A DNA stretch of 22,972 nt from GCA-2723085 sp042093455 (GTDB lineage: Bacteria; Bacteroidota; Bacteroidia; Flavobacteriales_D; Parvicellaceae), in contig JBELEU010000015.1 in assembly GCA_042093455.1 (NCBI GenBank), positions 1-22,972 of the forward strand. The letters are read 5' to 3'. A program made the translations under genes and the position numbers. The notes beneath the pieces were generated by a model. That model saw only the letters and a list, made by a program, of their open reading frames with translations. It did not search any database and was not told the DNA's origin. Shown piece after piece: positions 16,099 to 22,972 of this stretch. Each line of letters starts with the position of its first letter. Within the stretch, counting starts at the first letter, position 1.

Positions 16099-17183
16099 TT
16101 TTTATTCACCTTAATTTTAGAAAATAGCAGGAAAAATAAGGTTAAAAAGCTTATTGCTAGACCCACTTGAACAATGAAAATAACTGTACTATCAGATACA
16201 TTAAAATACAATTGCAGAATAAGTTGAGAGGATAAAATCAAAAAACTATATAAAACCAATAACAAGGTAACCTTAGCATGACTGAAACCTAATGCTTTTA
16301 ATTTATGATGAATATGATTTTTATCTGCTTTAAATGGTGAAATACCTTTGAAAATTCGAACTGAAAATATTCGTAGTGTATCAATTAAAGGATAAACCAG
16401 AATACTCATAGCCAAAACAGGTTTATTAAGTTGTTGTAGCCAAATTGGAGCAATTTCATAATTGGCATTGATGCTTTTAATAGCTAAAACACATAAGATA
16501 ACTCCAATAGATAATGACCCTGCATCACCCATGAAAACTCGAGCTGGTGCAAAATTAAAAAAAACAAACCCTAGCATCGTCCCAGAAAGCACAAAAGACA
16601 ATAAACTCAGTGAAACATTTCCCGAGTAATAAAATATAAATCCGAAGATTAAGGAAGAAATTAAAGATATACTTCCTGCTAAACCATCTAGTCCATCAAT
16701 TAAATTAATTGCATTTATAATTACAACGTAAACAAAAAAAGTAAGTAAATAACTAAGCCACAATGGGAGAATGGTTTGAATTGCAAAAATCCCATGCATT
16801 GATTCAATTCTAATATCAGCCATGATAACCAATATAAAAGCAACAATTATGTGGGCAATTAACTTTTTAATAGGAGCAGTCCCAATAATATCGTCTTTAA
16901 TTCCAATAAAAAACAACAAAATTAAACAGGAAATAATGTACTTAAGATCAACAATAGAGTCAGTTGAATTATTAGGAAACCATAAAGAATATGAAAAAAC
17001 TATTGCACCAAAAATAACAACCCCTCCTAATGTCGGTATACTCCAGCGATGCATTTTACGTTCTTCACTAGGTGAATCAACCAAATGTTTTAATTTGGCA
17101 ACCTTTATCAGTGATGGCATAGAAATCATAACCACAAAAAATGCCGTTAAAAAACCTACTAACAAAGTATTAAAATCTGACAT
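16095..17183 (-). CDS. WecA/TagO-type polyprenyl-phosphate sugar-1-phosphate transferase
   Basis: A 362-residue, multi-helix inner-membrane enzyme of the MraY/WecA family. It transfers a sugar-1-phosphate (often GlcNAc-1-P from UDP-GlcNAc) to undecaprenyl phosphate, starting lipid-linked glycan synthesis. Family landmarks in order are KMHRWSIPTLGGV, KDDIIG, the magnesium-binding NAINLIDGLDGLAG, FNFAPARVFMGDAGSL, and KADKNHIHHKL near the last cytoplasmic loop. The absence of MraY-specific features and the polysaccharide context argue for WecA rather than peptidoglycan synthesis; the exact sugar cannot be read. The ATG at 17183 (MSDFNTLL) is preferred over a TTG at 17201, which would overlap the upstream barrel gene. 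It is flanked by two RemB/Wzi-like genes. Confidence 0.92.
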   Translation of the reverse strand: MSDFNTLLVGFLTAFFVVMISMPSLIKVAKLKHLVDSPSEERKMHRWSIPTLGGVVIFGAIVFSYSLWFPNNSTDSIVDLKYIISCLILLFFIGIKDDIIGTAPIKKLIAHIIVAFILVIMADIRIESMHGIFAIQTILPLWLSYLLTFFVYVVIINAINLIDGLDGLAGSISLISSLIFGFIFYYSGNVSLSLLSFVLSGTMLGFVFFNFAPARVFMGDAGSLSIGVILCVLAIKSINANYEIAPIWLQQLNKPVLAMSILVYPLIDTLRIFSVRIFKGISPFKADKNHIHHKLKALGFSHAKVTLLLVLYSFLILSSQLILQLYFNVSDSTVIFIVQVGLAISFLTLFFLLFSKIKVNKN

Positions 17184-17190
17184 AGTAATG

Positions 17191-18780
17191 TTATTGATCA
17201 AAATAATCGTTTTTAAGAAATGTTCTCCATGTCAATGTTAAGTAATTTTCATTTTCATCCGCTTGTTGACGATATAAAAACCCTAATGACAACTCCATTC
17301 TAGTAGCCTTGTTAAATCTATACCCTAAAGAAGAGCTAATAATCATTAATTTAATTTTAGAGTCTGGAAGTTTTAAGCTTTCCGTAGGGATCATAACATT
17401 GTTGGCCCATCCATTGTCTGGATGATAATCAACATTGGCATAATTTCCGCCAAATTTTATGAAATAATTATTGTACTCAACCAAACCCTTAATTAAAAAC
17501 TCATTAAACCCTGCTCCTAGCGGATGAGCTATCTCATGTGATAGGTGGCTGTAAGATTGTATACTATTTACACTATTCATCGAATACAAATCACTAGCGA
17601 TTCGATTAAATTCAAAACATAGAAAAGAGTTTTGCAACCTTAAAAAGTTAAACCATTTTAAACCCAATTGCACACCAATTCTGTTTTCTGATTGAATAGC
17701 CAATTGATTGTAAAACATTATTTCATTAATCGGTTGATAAGAAAAGTTAAAACCATAAATTATGTTAGTTGATGATGAGGAATCATTCATCAATAGGCCC
17801 TTTCCAATTACAGGAATAAAAAAACCAATATTTTGTCTAATGACACCGTCTGTTTCATCGTATCTTTTAATGATTAAACCTTCAAAAAAAGAAAACTCAA
17901 ATTCCTTATTAGGTCTAAAAGAAAGCATATTAAAATTAGATGCCTTGGGTTTAAATAAAGCCTCTGGTGTAGATGAATAAGGTATTCTACTTAGTGTATT
18001 CATCCATCCATTTACATGTTTATACATTATCTTTCCCTCAGCAAAAATATACTGCCCACTCATATAAGCATAGTCTGGAGCATAGTCAGAAAGCAATAAT
18101 GATCGATAACCGTTTCCGAAAAAATGTCTACCATGACCCAATTGAAAATTTATACTTTTTAACGGAGAAAAACTTAGGTATCCGTTTGCTAGTCCTGCAT
18201 CATAAGCTTTTGATGGGTATTGATCATTTTTGAAAAACTTTGCTCTTCCAACACCAATTGCTACACCATCAATATCTGAAAATGAACTGGCTTTTTGTTT
18301 TGCTCTATTTAATAAATAATCAGGATAAAAAAATTGATTTTCATAAAACCTTGTTTCAAAAGATATTTTAGAGCCAATATCTGCTTTTACCCTAAAACCT
18401 CTTACATTAGAATAATATCTGTATTCAAAACCCTGATTATATTTACTTAATGAAAAATTAAACAATGGATCGGCTGAAATTTTTACATCTTCTTGCTCAA
18501 CGCATAATAAACTTTCATCAAACCATTTTTTTCCAAAATTAGATTTTCTAATTTTCCCCTCAAGAATAACATTCGAATCTAATTCTAACTGCATAGATTC
18601 ATGGATAGGCTGTAAAGATTTATGAACCACCTTTTCATTGGTTCTTTGTTGGTAGTAAAACTCAAAAGGTAAGTTTGTATTCTGTGAATACGCACAAAAA
18701 GAAAGTAGAAGAAATAAAGTAAAACTAATCCCTCCTTTAGTTGTCAAGGTATTTGCTTTTATTTTGAATGAAATCTTCAT
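17191..18780 (-). CDS. RemB/Wzi-like outer-membrane beta-barrel, copy 1
   Basis: A 529-residue protein with a signal peptide (hydrophobic SFTLFLLLSFCAYSQ near residues 19-33) and a barrel-like sequence of alternating strands. It shares with its neighbour the motif GHGRHFFGNGYRSLLLSDYAP (residues 215-235) and a later YSHLSHEIAHPL. That places it in the same Wzi/RemB-like group proposed to handle surface polysaccharide at the outer membrane. The assigned ATG at 18780 overlaps the end of fcl by 44 bases. A TTG at codon 12 (18747) would cut the overlap to about 11 bases and still leave a good signal peptide, so the start is uncertain. It lies 7 bases before the wecA-like ATG. Confidence 0.8.
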   Translation of the reverse strand: MKISFKIKANTLTTKGGISFTLFLLLSFCAYSQNTNLPFEFYYQQRTNEKVVHKSLQPIHESMQLELDSNVILEGKIRKSNFGKKWFDESLLCVEQEDVKISADPLFNFSLSKYNQGFEYRYYSNVRGFRVKADIGSKISFETRFYENQFFYPDYLLNRAKQKASSFSDIDGVAIGVGRAKFFKNDQYPSKAYDAGLANGYLSFSPLKSINFQLGHGRHFFGNGYRSLLLSDYAPDYAYMSGQYIFAEGKIMYKHVNGWMNTLSRIPYSSTPEALFKPKASNFNMLSFRPNKEFEFSFFEGLIIKRYDETDGVIRQNIGFFIPVIGKGLLMNDSSSSTNIIYGFNFSYQPINEIMFYNQLAIQSENRIGVQLGLKWFNFLRLQNSFLCFEFNRIASDLYSMNSVNSIQSYSHLSHEIAHPLGAGFNEFLIKGLVEYNNYFIKFGGNYANVDYHPDNGWANNVMIPTESLKLPDSKIKLMIISSSLGYRFNKATRMELSLGFLYRQQADENENYLTLTWRTFLKNDYFDQ

Positions 18781-19684
18781 ACGTTTTTTTAATCCCTTGT
18801 TCTAGAGAAATTTTTGGAGACCAGCCTAATTTACTGATTTTCTCAATATCAAGACATTTTCTTGGCGTTCCATCCGGTTTTTCCGTATTAAAAACAATTT
18901 CTCCAGTATAACCTGTCTCTTTTTTAATCATTATAGCCAAATCTTTAATGGTAACATCAAGACCTGTACCAATATTAAGCGATACTTTGCCGTTGTAATT
19001 TTTCATAGTAAGAATACACGCTCTTGCCAAGTCATCAACATGAAGAAATTCTCTTCTGGGTGTTCCCGAACCCCAAATCTCTACCTGTGCAGAATTCCTT
19101 CCTTTTGCTTCATGAAACTTACGAAGAAGTGCTGGCAGCACATGAGAATTCAATAAATGATAATTATCATTTGGTCCGTACAAATTAGTTGGCATTAAAG
19201 AAATAAAATTTACACCGTATTGTTCTTTGTAAAACTCACAAAGTTTTAATCCAGCAATTTTAGCGATAGCATATGGTTCATTGGTTTTTTCTAATATCCC
19301 TGTTAATAAGGCTTCTTCTTTAATTGGCTGAATAGCCAATTTTGGATATATACATGAAGACCCTAAAAAAACTAATTTTTTCACCTTATGCTTGTAAGCT
19401 GCATGTATCACATTGGATTGCATCATTAAGTTATCATAAATAAACTCTCCTTTAAATGAACTATTTGCATGAATTCCACCAACTTTAGCTGCTGCCAAAA
19501 AAACATATTCTGGCTTGTTTTTGAAAAAAAATGATTCAACATCAATTTGTGATCTCAAATCTAATTCTTTTGAAGATCTAGTGATCTGATTTAAAAAGCC
19601 TTCTTTGGATAATTCCCTACAAATAGCAGACCCAACCATTCCATTGTGCCCAGCCACATATATTTTACTATTTAAGTTCATCAT
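18737..19684 (-). CDS. fcl: GDP-L-fucose synthase
   Basis: A 315-residue NADPH-dependent epimerase/reductase converting GDP-4-keto-6-deoxy-D-mannose to GDP-L-fucose. It has the nucleotide-binding motif YVAGHNGMVGSA (9-20), LAAAKVGGIHAN, LGSSCIYP and the catalytic Y138...K142 in EPYAIAKIAG, plus PTNLYGPNDNY, all characteristic of Fcl/WcaG within the short-chain dehydrogenase superfamily. It begins ATGATG; the first ATG overlaps the gmd stop as ATGA, so the two enzymes of the pathway are translationally coupled. The stop lies 44 bases inside the assigned start of the following barrel gene. Confidence 0.96.
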   Translation of the reverse strand: MMNLNSKIYVAGHNGMVGSAICRELSKEGFLNQITRSSKELDLRSQIDVESFFFKNKPEYVFLAAAKVGGIHANSSFKGEFIYDNLMMQSNVIHAAYKHKVKKLVFLGSSCIYPKLAIQPIKEEALLTGILEKTNEPYAIAKIAGLKLCEFYKEQYGVNFISLMPTNLYGPNDNYHLLNSHVLPALLRKFHEAKGRNSAQVEIWGSGTPRREFLHVDDLARACILTMKNYNGKVSLNIGTGLDVTIKDLAIMIKKETGYTGEIVFNTEKPDGTPRKCLDIEKISKLGWSPKISLEQGIKKTYEDFIQNKSKYLDN

Positions 19685-20772
19685 TCAAAATGATTTTTAG
19701 GTTCAAACCCTCCAGATTTTAAATATGCTTTTCTTTTGATAATTTGTAAATCTTCCTGAACCATTTCTTTTACTAATTCCTGAACTGTACAACTTGGTTC
19801 CCAGCCTAATTTTTCTTTTGCTTTTGAAGCATCACCAATCAACAGATCAACTTCTGTTGGTCGGTAATAGTTGTTATCCACCGCCACAATAACCTCTCCT
19901 GTTTCAACATTAATACCTTTTTCATCCACTCCATTTCCTTCCCACAAAATATCTATTCCTGCATTTTTAAAAGCCATTTCACAGAAGGACCTAACAGTAG
20001 TTGTAACACCAGTAGCTAAAACATAATCTTCGGCAACATCTTGTTGCAGCATTAACCACATTCCTTTAATGTAATCCTTAGCATGTCCCCAATCTCGCTG
20101 CGCATCTAGATTTCCTAGATAAATTGTTTTTTGTAAACCATTAGCAATTTTAGCTACTGCCCTTGTAATTTTTCTTGTTACAAAAGTTTCGCCTCTTATT
20201 GGGCTTTCATGGTTAAATAAAATTCCATTACAAGCATACATTCCATACGCTTCTCTATAGTTCTTTACGATCCAAAATCCATATAGCTTGGCAGCAGCAT
20301 AAGGACTTCTTGGATAAAATGGTGTTTCTTCATTTTGTGGTACCTCCTGAACTTTTCCATACAATTCTGAGGTTGATGCTTGGTAAAATTTTGTTGTTTT
20401 TGAAATATCCAAAATTCTCAATGCTTCTAAAATTCTCAAAGTTCCTAATGCATCAGAATTTGCAGTGTATTCTGGAACTTCAAAAGATACTTTAACATGA
20501 GATTGGGCTCCTAAATTATAAATTTCATCTGGCTGAACCTCTTGAATAATCCTTATTAGGTTAGTAGAGTCTGTAAGGTCTCCATAATGCAAGAAAAAAT
20601 TCACTTTTTCTTGATGTTTGTCTTGATATAAATGGTCTATTCTTTGAGTATTAAATGAAGATGCTCTTCTTTTAATACCGTGTACTTCATAATTTTTAGT
20701 TAATAAAAATTCTGCTAAATAAGCCCCGTCTTGACCTGTTATACCTGTTATTAATGCTACTTTTTTTTTCAT
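19681..20772 (-). CDS. gmd: GDP-mannose 4,6-dehydratase
   Basis: A 363-residue NADP-dependent short-chain dehydrogenase-type enzyme that converts GDP-D-mannose to GDP-4-keto-6-deoxy-D-mannose, the first step to GDP-L-fucose. The evidence is GITGQDGAYLAEFL (10-23), YNLGAQSHVKVSFE (85-98), QASTSELYGKVQE (131-143), the catalytic Y158 and K162 in SPYAAAKLYG, and NHESPIRGETFVTRKI. Length is normal for the family. The start is 1 base from the cysQ stop, and the gene overlaps fcl by four bases. Supply of GDP-mannose (manC, manB) is not encoded in the window. Confidence 0.97.
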   Translation of the reverse strand: MKKKVALITGITGQDGAYLAEFLLTKNYEVHGIKRRASSFNTQRIDHLYQDKHQEKVNFFLHYGDLTDSTNLIRIIQEVQPDEIYNLGAQSHVKVSFEVPEYTANSDALGTLRILEALRILDISKTTKFYQASTSELYGKVQEVPQNEETPFYPRSPYAAAKLYGFWIVKNYREAYGMYACNGILFNHESPIRGETFVTRKITRAVAKIANGLQKTIYLGNLDAQRDWGHAKDYIKGMWLMLQQDVAEDYVLATGVTTTVRSFCEMAFKNAGIDILWEGNGVDEKGINVETGEVIVAVDNNYYRPTEVDLLIGDASKAKEKLGWEPSCTVQELVKEMVQEDLQIIKRKAYLKSGGFEPKNHFE

Positions 20773-20773
20773 T

Positions 20774-21541
20774 TTATTTTAAAATAAACCAGTTGTTTCT
20801 TAATTGTTCTCTGTTGTAAATCATTTCTTTATTTGTACTCATATCAACAAGCGTTTTACCTGCGCAATTAGCTATAGCATGTCCTGCAGCTGTATCCCAT
20901 TCCATGGTTGGTGCAAACCTAGGATAAACATCTGCTTTTCCTTCAGCTACCAAGCATATTTTCAAAGAACTTCCCATGGAGATTATATCAATTTCACCGT
21001 GTTCTTTTTTTAATTCCTCAAAATACTCCGCTGTTTCGGCTGATTGGTGTGACCTACTTCCAACTACAACTGTTTTTGTTCTGTCGTTTTTCATGGGTAG
21101 TTTTTCTGTTTTGTCTTCCACCACTTTAAAAGCTCCCAAAGAAGAGCTGTAGTACAACCAATTCATTACCGGAACAAAAATTACTCCCATAATTGGAACT
21201 CCATTTTCTACTAAAGCAATGTTAACCGTAAATTCACCATTTCTTTTAACAAATTCTTTTGTTCCATCTAAAGGATCAACAATCCATAATTGTTTCCAAT
21301 TTTTTCTTTCAATGTAATCTGCATGTTTCCCTTCCTCACTTAATACTGGAATGTTGGTTCCCTTTAAAAGATTTTCAATAATATCATTGGCATTTTGATC
21401 GGCAATAGTCAAAGGAGAATTATCTTCTTTGTTAAAAACATCAAAATCTTGTGCATATACTTTCATGATCTCTTCTCCACCCAACTTTGCTGCCTTAATT
21501 GCTAATTCAAGTAATTCAGCTTCCTTTTCTTTTCCTACCAT
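20774..21541 (-). CDS. cysQ: 3'(2'),5'-bisphosphate nucleotidase CysQ
   Basis: A 255-residue Mg2+-dependent, lithium-sensitive phosphatase of the inositol monophosphatase superfamily. CysQ removes the 3' phosphate of PAP, the by-product of sulfate activation and sulfotransfer. Metal-site motifs are visible: LSEEG (67-71), IVDPLDGTKEF (87-97) and WDTAAGHAI (215-223). The GTKEF form following DPLD is typical of CysQ rather than plain inositol phosphatases. It overlaps the DUF2061 gene by 26 bases and precedes gmd by 1 base. Association of cysQ with DUF2061 is common in sulfate-assimilation loci. Its placement ahead of fucose synthesis might mean sulfated glycans, but no sulfotransferase or ATP sulfurylase is seen here. 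Confidence 0.93.
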   Translation of the reverse strand: MVGKEKEAELLELAIKAAKLGGEEIMKVYAQDFDVFNKEDNSPLTIADQNANDIIENLLKGTNIPVLSEEGKHADYIERKNWKQLWIVDPLDGTKEFVKRNGEFTVNIALVENGVPIMGVIFVPVMNWLYYSSSLGAFKVVEDKTEKLPMKNDRTKTVVVGSRSHQSAETAEYFEELKKEHGEIDIISMGSSLKICLVAEGKADVYPRFAPTMEWDTAAGHAIANCAGKTLVDMSTNKEMIYNREQLRNNWFILK

Positions 21542-21743
21542 TTAAACCAAAATTAGAATTATACCATGCTCTTTCGTGAAGATAGTAAACTGGCATTTTT
21601 ATAAAAAACTCTATTCCCCCAACAGTAAGACCTGTCATTGGATCTCCACTTACTATCCAAGCAATAATCATGGTTGTTAAAGTTGCTGTAACACGCCAAG
21701 TCAAAGTCTTGGCAATATGTCTTTTCTTACTCTCTTCTATCAT
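21516..21743 (-). CDS. DUF2061 small membrane protein
   Basis: A 75-residue protein with two hydrophobic segments. It matches DUF2061: KKRHIAKTLTWRVTATL, then a helix TMIIAWIVSG, a turn with DPMTGLTVGGIEFFIKMPVYYLHERAW, and a basic tail. The ATG at 21743 is chosen because the conserved KKRHIAKTLTWR follows at once and because it shares one base with the TGA of the ALDH-like gene (TGATG); longer upstream forms would sit inside that gene. The 3' end overlaps cysQ by 26 bases. Function is unknown; the family often accompanies cysC, cysQ or sulfate-activation genes, so a sulfate-linked role is plausible. Confidence 0.85.
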   Translation of the reverse strand: MIEESKKRHIAKTLTWRVTATLTTMIIAWIVSGDPMTGLTVGGIEFFIKMPVYYLHERAWYNSNFGLNGRKRKGS

Positions 21744-22627
21744 CAATAACCGCTTCCTGAACCTGAAATAATTTCTATTGGATGCCAAGTTGTTTTTGTT
21801 TCCATAAAACTTGATATGATGTATGGGTTTTCAGACTGAACAGTACCCCAGTTTTCTTCTTTTGCGACAACAATTCTTTTTAAATTATCTACTGCATCTA
21901 GTCTAAGTGATTCTTTAAATTCAGATTCTAAATCAGCCAAATAAACCGCATTTACATCCATATGCTTGCCTATGTGAGGAATTAATTCTGTTTTTTTACC
22001 TGTTAAAACATTAACTACTCCTCCAGGAACATCAGAGGTTGCTAAAACTTCAGAAAGAGTTACACTACACAATGGCTTGGATTCTGATGCGAACAAAACA
22101 CATGTGTTACCAGAAATTATAACTGGACACAAACAAGATATTAATCCTAAAAGTGAACTGTTTTCTGGAGCAATAATACCAACCACACCAGTTGGTTCAA
22201 GCATAGAAAAATTAAAATGACTTGTAGCAACAGGATTAACAGACCCAAAAACTTGATTTATTTTATCTGCCCACCCGGCAAAATAAATTACTCTATCGAT
22301 AGTTAAATCAACTTCTTTTTCTGCGGATTTTTTAGTTTCTCCCTGTAGAATCAATTCATCAACAAACTGAGACTTTCTTCCCTCAATCATCTCAGCAATT
22401 CGATACAAAATTTGACTCCTATTAAAAGCGGTAGCTCCTGACCATTTTTCAAATGCAGACCTTGCTGAAACAACAGCATTTTTGACATCTTTTCTTGATG
22501 AAAGACAAATATTGCCGATTGCTTTTCCATCCACTTTTGGCTGATAATATCTTCCTGATTCTGTTCTTGGAAATTTACCTCCAATAAAAATCTTATAGGT
22601 TTTCAATACATTAATTCTTTCTGACAT
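21743..22627 (-). CDS. Truncated ALDH-like protein without catalytic domain (ALDH16-like partner)
   Basis: A 294-residue protein resembling only the N-terminal cofactor-binding portion of aldehyde dehydrogenases: YKIFIGGKFPRTESG, DVKNAVVSARSAFEKWSG, EPTGVVGIIAPENS, ISGNTCVLFASES, DVPGGVVNVLTG. The cofactor-binding lysine usually found in VLKPSE is replaced (VLFASE), PWN is PEN, and the FTGS segment is not recognisable. The whole catalytic-cysteine region is absent, so it should be enzymatically dead. It ends with TKTTWHP and a Gly/Ser tail. It starts one base after the stop of a normal ALDH gene, echoing ALDH16, where an active and a degenerate ALDH domain are fused. It is likely a structural partner of the upstream ALDH; this is inference. 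The frame is intact, so it does not look like a decaying pseudogene. Confidence 0.8.
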   Translation of the reverse strand: MSERINVLKTYKIFIGGKFPRTESGRYYQPKVDGKAIGNICLSSRKDVKNAVVSARSAFEKWSGATAFNRSQILYRIAEMIEGRKSQFVDELILQGETKKSAEKEVDLTIDRVIYFAGWADKINQVFGSVNPVATSHFNFSMLEPTGVVGIIAPENSSLLGLISCLCPVIISGNTCVLFASESKPLCSVTLSEVLATSDVPGGVVNVLTGKKTELIPHIGKHMDVNAVYLADLESEFKESLRLDAVDNLKRIVVAKEENWGTVQSENPYIISSFMETKTTWHPIEIISGSGSGY

Positions 22628-22628
22628 A

Positions 22629-22972
22629 TCAAATATTTAAATAAGGTAATAAACCATGTAACCCTCCTTCTCTCCCGTGGCCGCTTTCTTTGTAGCCACC
22701 AAATGGTGATGTTGGATCAAACTTGTTGTAAGTATTTGCCCAAACAACCCCAGCTCTCATCTGAGATGTGAGATTAAAAATCTTTGACCCTTTGTCCGTC
22801 CAAACCCCAGCGGATAAACCAAAAGGTGTATTGTTTGCTTTTGTAATAACTTCATCAATAGTCCTAAAAGTTTGAACAGCTAGTACTGGACCAAAAATTT
22901 CTTCTTTGACAATAGCATGAGATTGAGATACATTTGTAAACAATGTTGGTGGGCACCAAAATCCTTTTTTAG
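22629..22972 (-). CDS. Aldehyde dehydrogenase, C-terminal fragment
   Basis: This is the 3' end of a gene entering from the right edge. The open frame continues to the window end: upstream of base 22943 it reads KKGFWCPPTLFTNV, so the TTG there is not a start. It has the family landmarks PPTLF, KEEIFGPVLAVQTF, NNTPFGLSAGVWT, RAGVVWANTYNKFDPTSPFGGYKESGHGREGG and a terminal hydrophobic tail. It is therefore an NAD(P)-dependent aldehyde dehydrogenase; substrate and catalytic cysteine cannot be seen in this fragment. It ends one base before the ATG of the short ALDH-like gene. Confidence 0.9.
   Translation of the reverse strand, partial: KKGFWCPPTLFTNVSQSHAIVKEEIFGPVLAVQTFRTIDEVITKANNTPFGLSAGVWTDKGSKIFNLTSQMRAGVVWANTYNKFDPTSPFGGYKESGHGREGGLHGLLPYLNI

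Noticed and set aside
21743..22627. Short ALDH-like gene as a frameshifted pseudogene of the upstream ALDH
   Set aside because: The upstream ALDH has its own complete C-terminus, and the short gene has an intact frame, its own start and tight coupling on both sides; no remnant of a catalytic half follows.

Overview
The window is about 23 kb of low-GC, densely coded DNA from a member of the Bacteroidetes, most likely a marine Flavobacteriales or Cryomorphaceae-like organism. The lineage is inferred from several features: a methionine synthase split into two genes; a ctaB / two COX III / COX IV / Sco / DUF420 / small CxxC-protein cluster; RemB/Wzi-type outer-membrane barrels; a Bacteroidetes-type -7 element; and little use of strong Shine-Dalgarno sites. 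I saw no rRNA, tRNA, CRISPR array, insertion sequence or phage gene, and no gene-free stretch longer than about 235 bases.

Plus strand, 1-5056: the 3' end of an aminodeoxychorismate synthase (pabB-like) gene, tilS, a 98-residue conserved hypothetical, a large DsbD, and a small secreted protein whose start overlaps the dsbD stop. The DsbD has the usual alpha (periplasmic), beta (membrane) and gamma (thioredoxin) parts plus a second alpha-like domain at its C-terminus. The small following gene encodes a third alpha-like domain, so one reductant hub may feed three thiol carriers.

Minus strand, 8965-5043: a Bacteroidetes-type -7 element and a SAM-I riboswitch with readable aptamer, antiterminator and intrinsic terminator precede the two-gene methionine synthase. 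The first gene carries the homocysteine/zinc domain and the second the folate, cobalamin and reactivation domains. The second gene ends convergently inside the end of the thiol gene.

Minus strand, 14507-9005: an accessory and assembly operon for a heme-copper cytochrome c oxidase. It holds heme O synthase, a COX III-like protein with a roughly 230-residue inserted domain, a conventional COX III, COX IV, a double-domain Sco copper chaperone, a DUF420 membrane protein and a small CxxC membrane protein. The genes for oxidase subunits I and II are not in the window.

Minus strand, 22972-14563: a tightly packed, overlapping gene series. In transcription order it runs: the end of an aldehyde dehydrogenase; a short ALDH-like protein without the catalytic half; DUF2061; cysQ; gmd; fcl; a RemB/Wzi-like barrel; a WecA-type polyprenyl-phosphate sugar-1-phosphate transferase; and a second RemB/Wzi-like barrel that appears to start at TTG. 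The gmd-to-barrel part makes GDP-L-fucose, starts lipid-linked glycan synthesis and probably anchors or exports the surface polysaccharide.

The clearest non-coding discovery is the SAM-I riboswitch. The most unusual protein architectures are the triple DsbD-alpha arrangement, the double Sco protein, the COX III with a large inserted domain and the catalytically dead ALDH partner. None is provably a new system from sequence alone.
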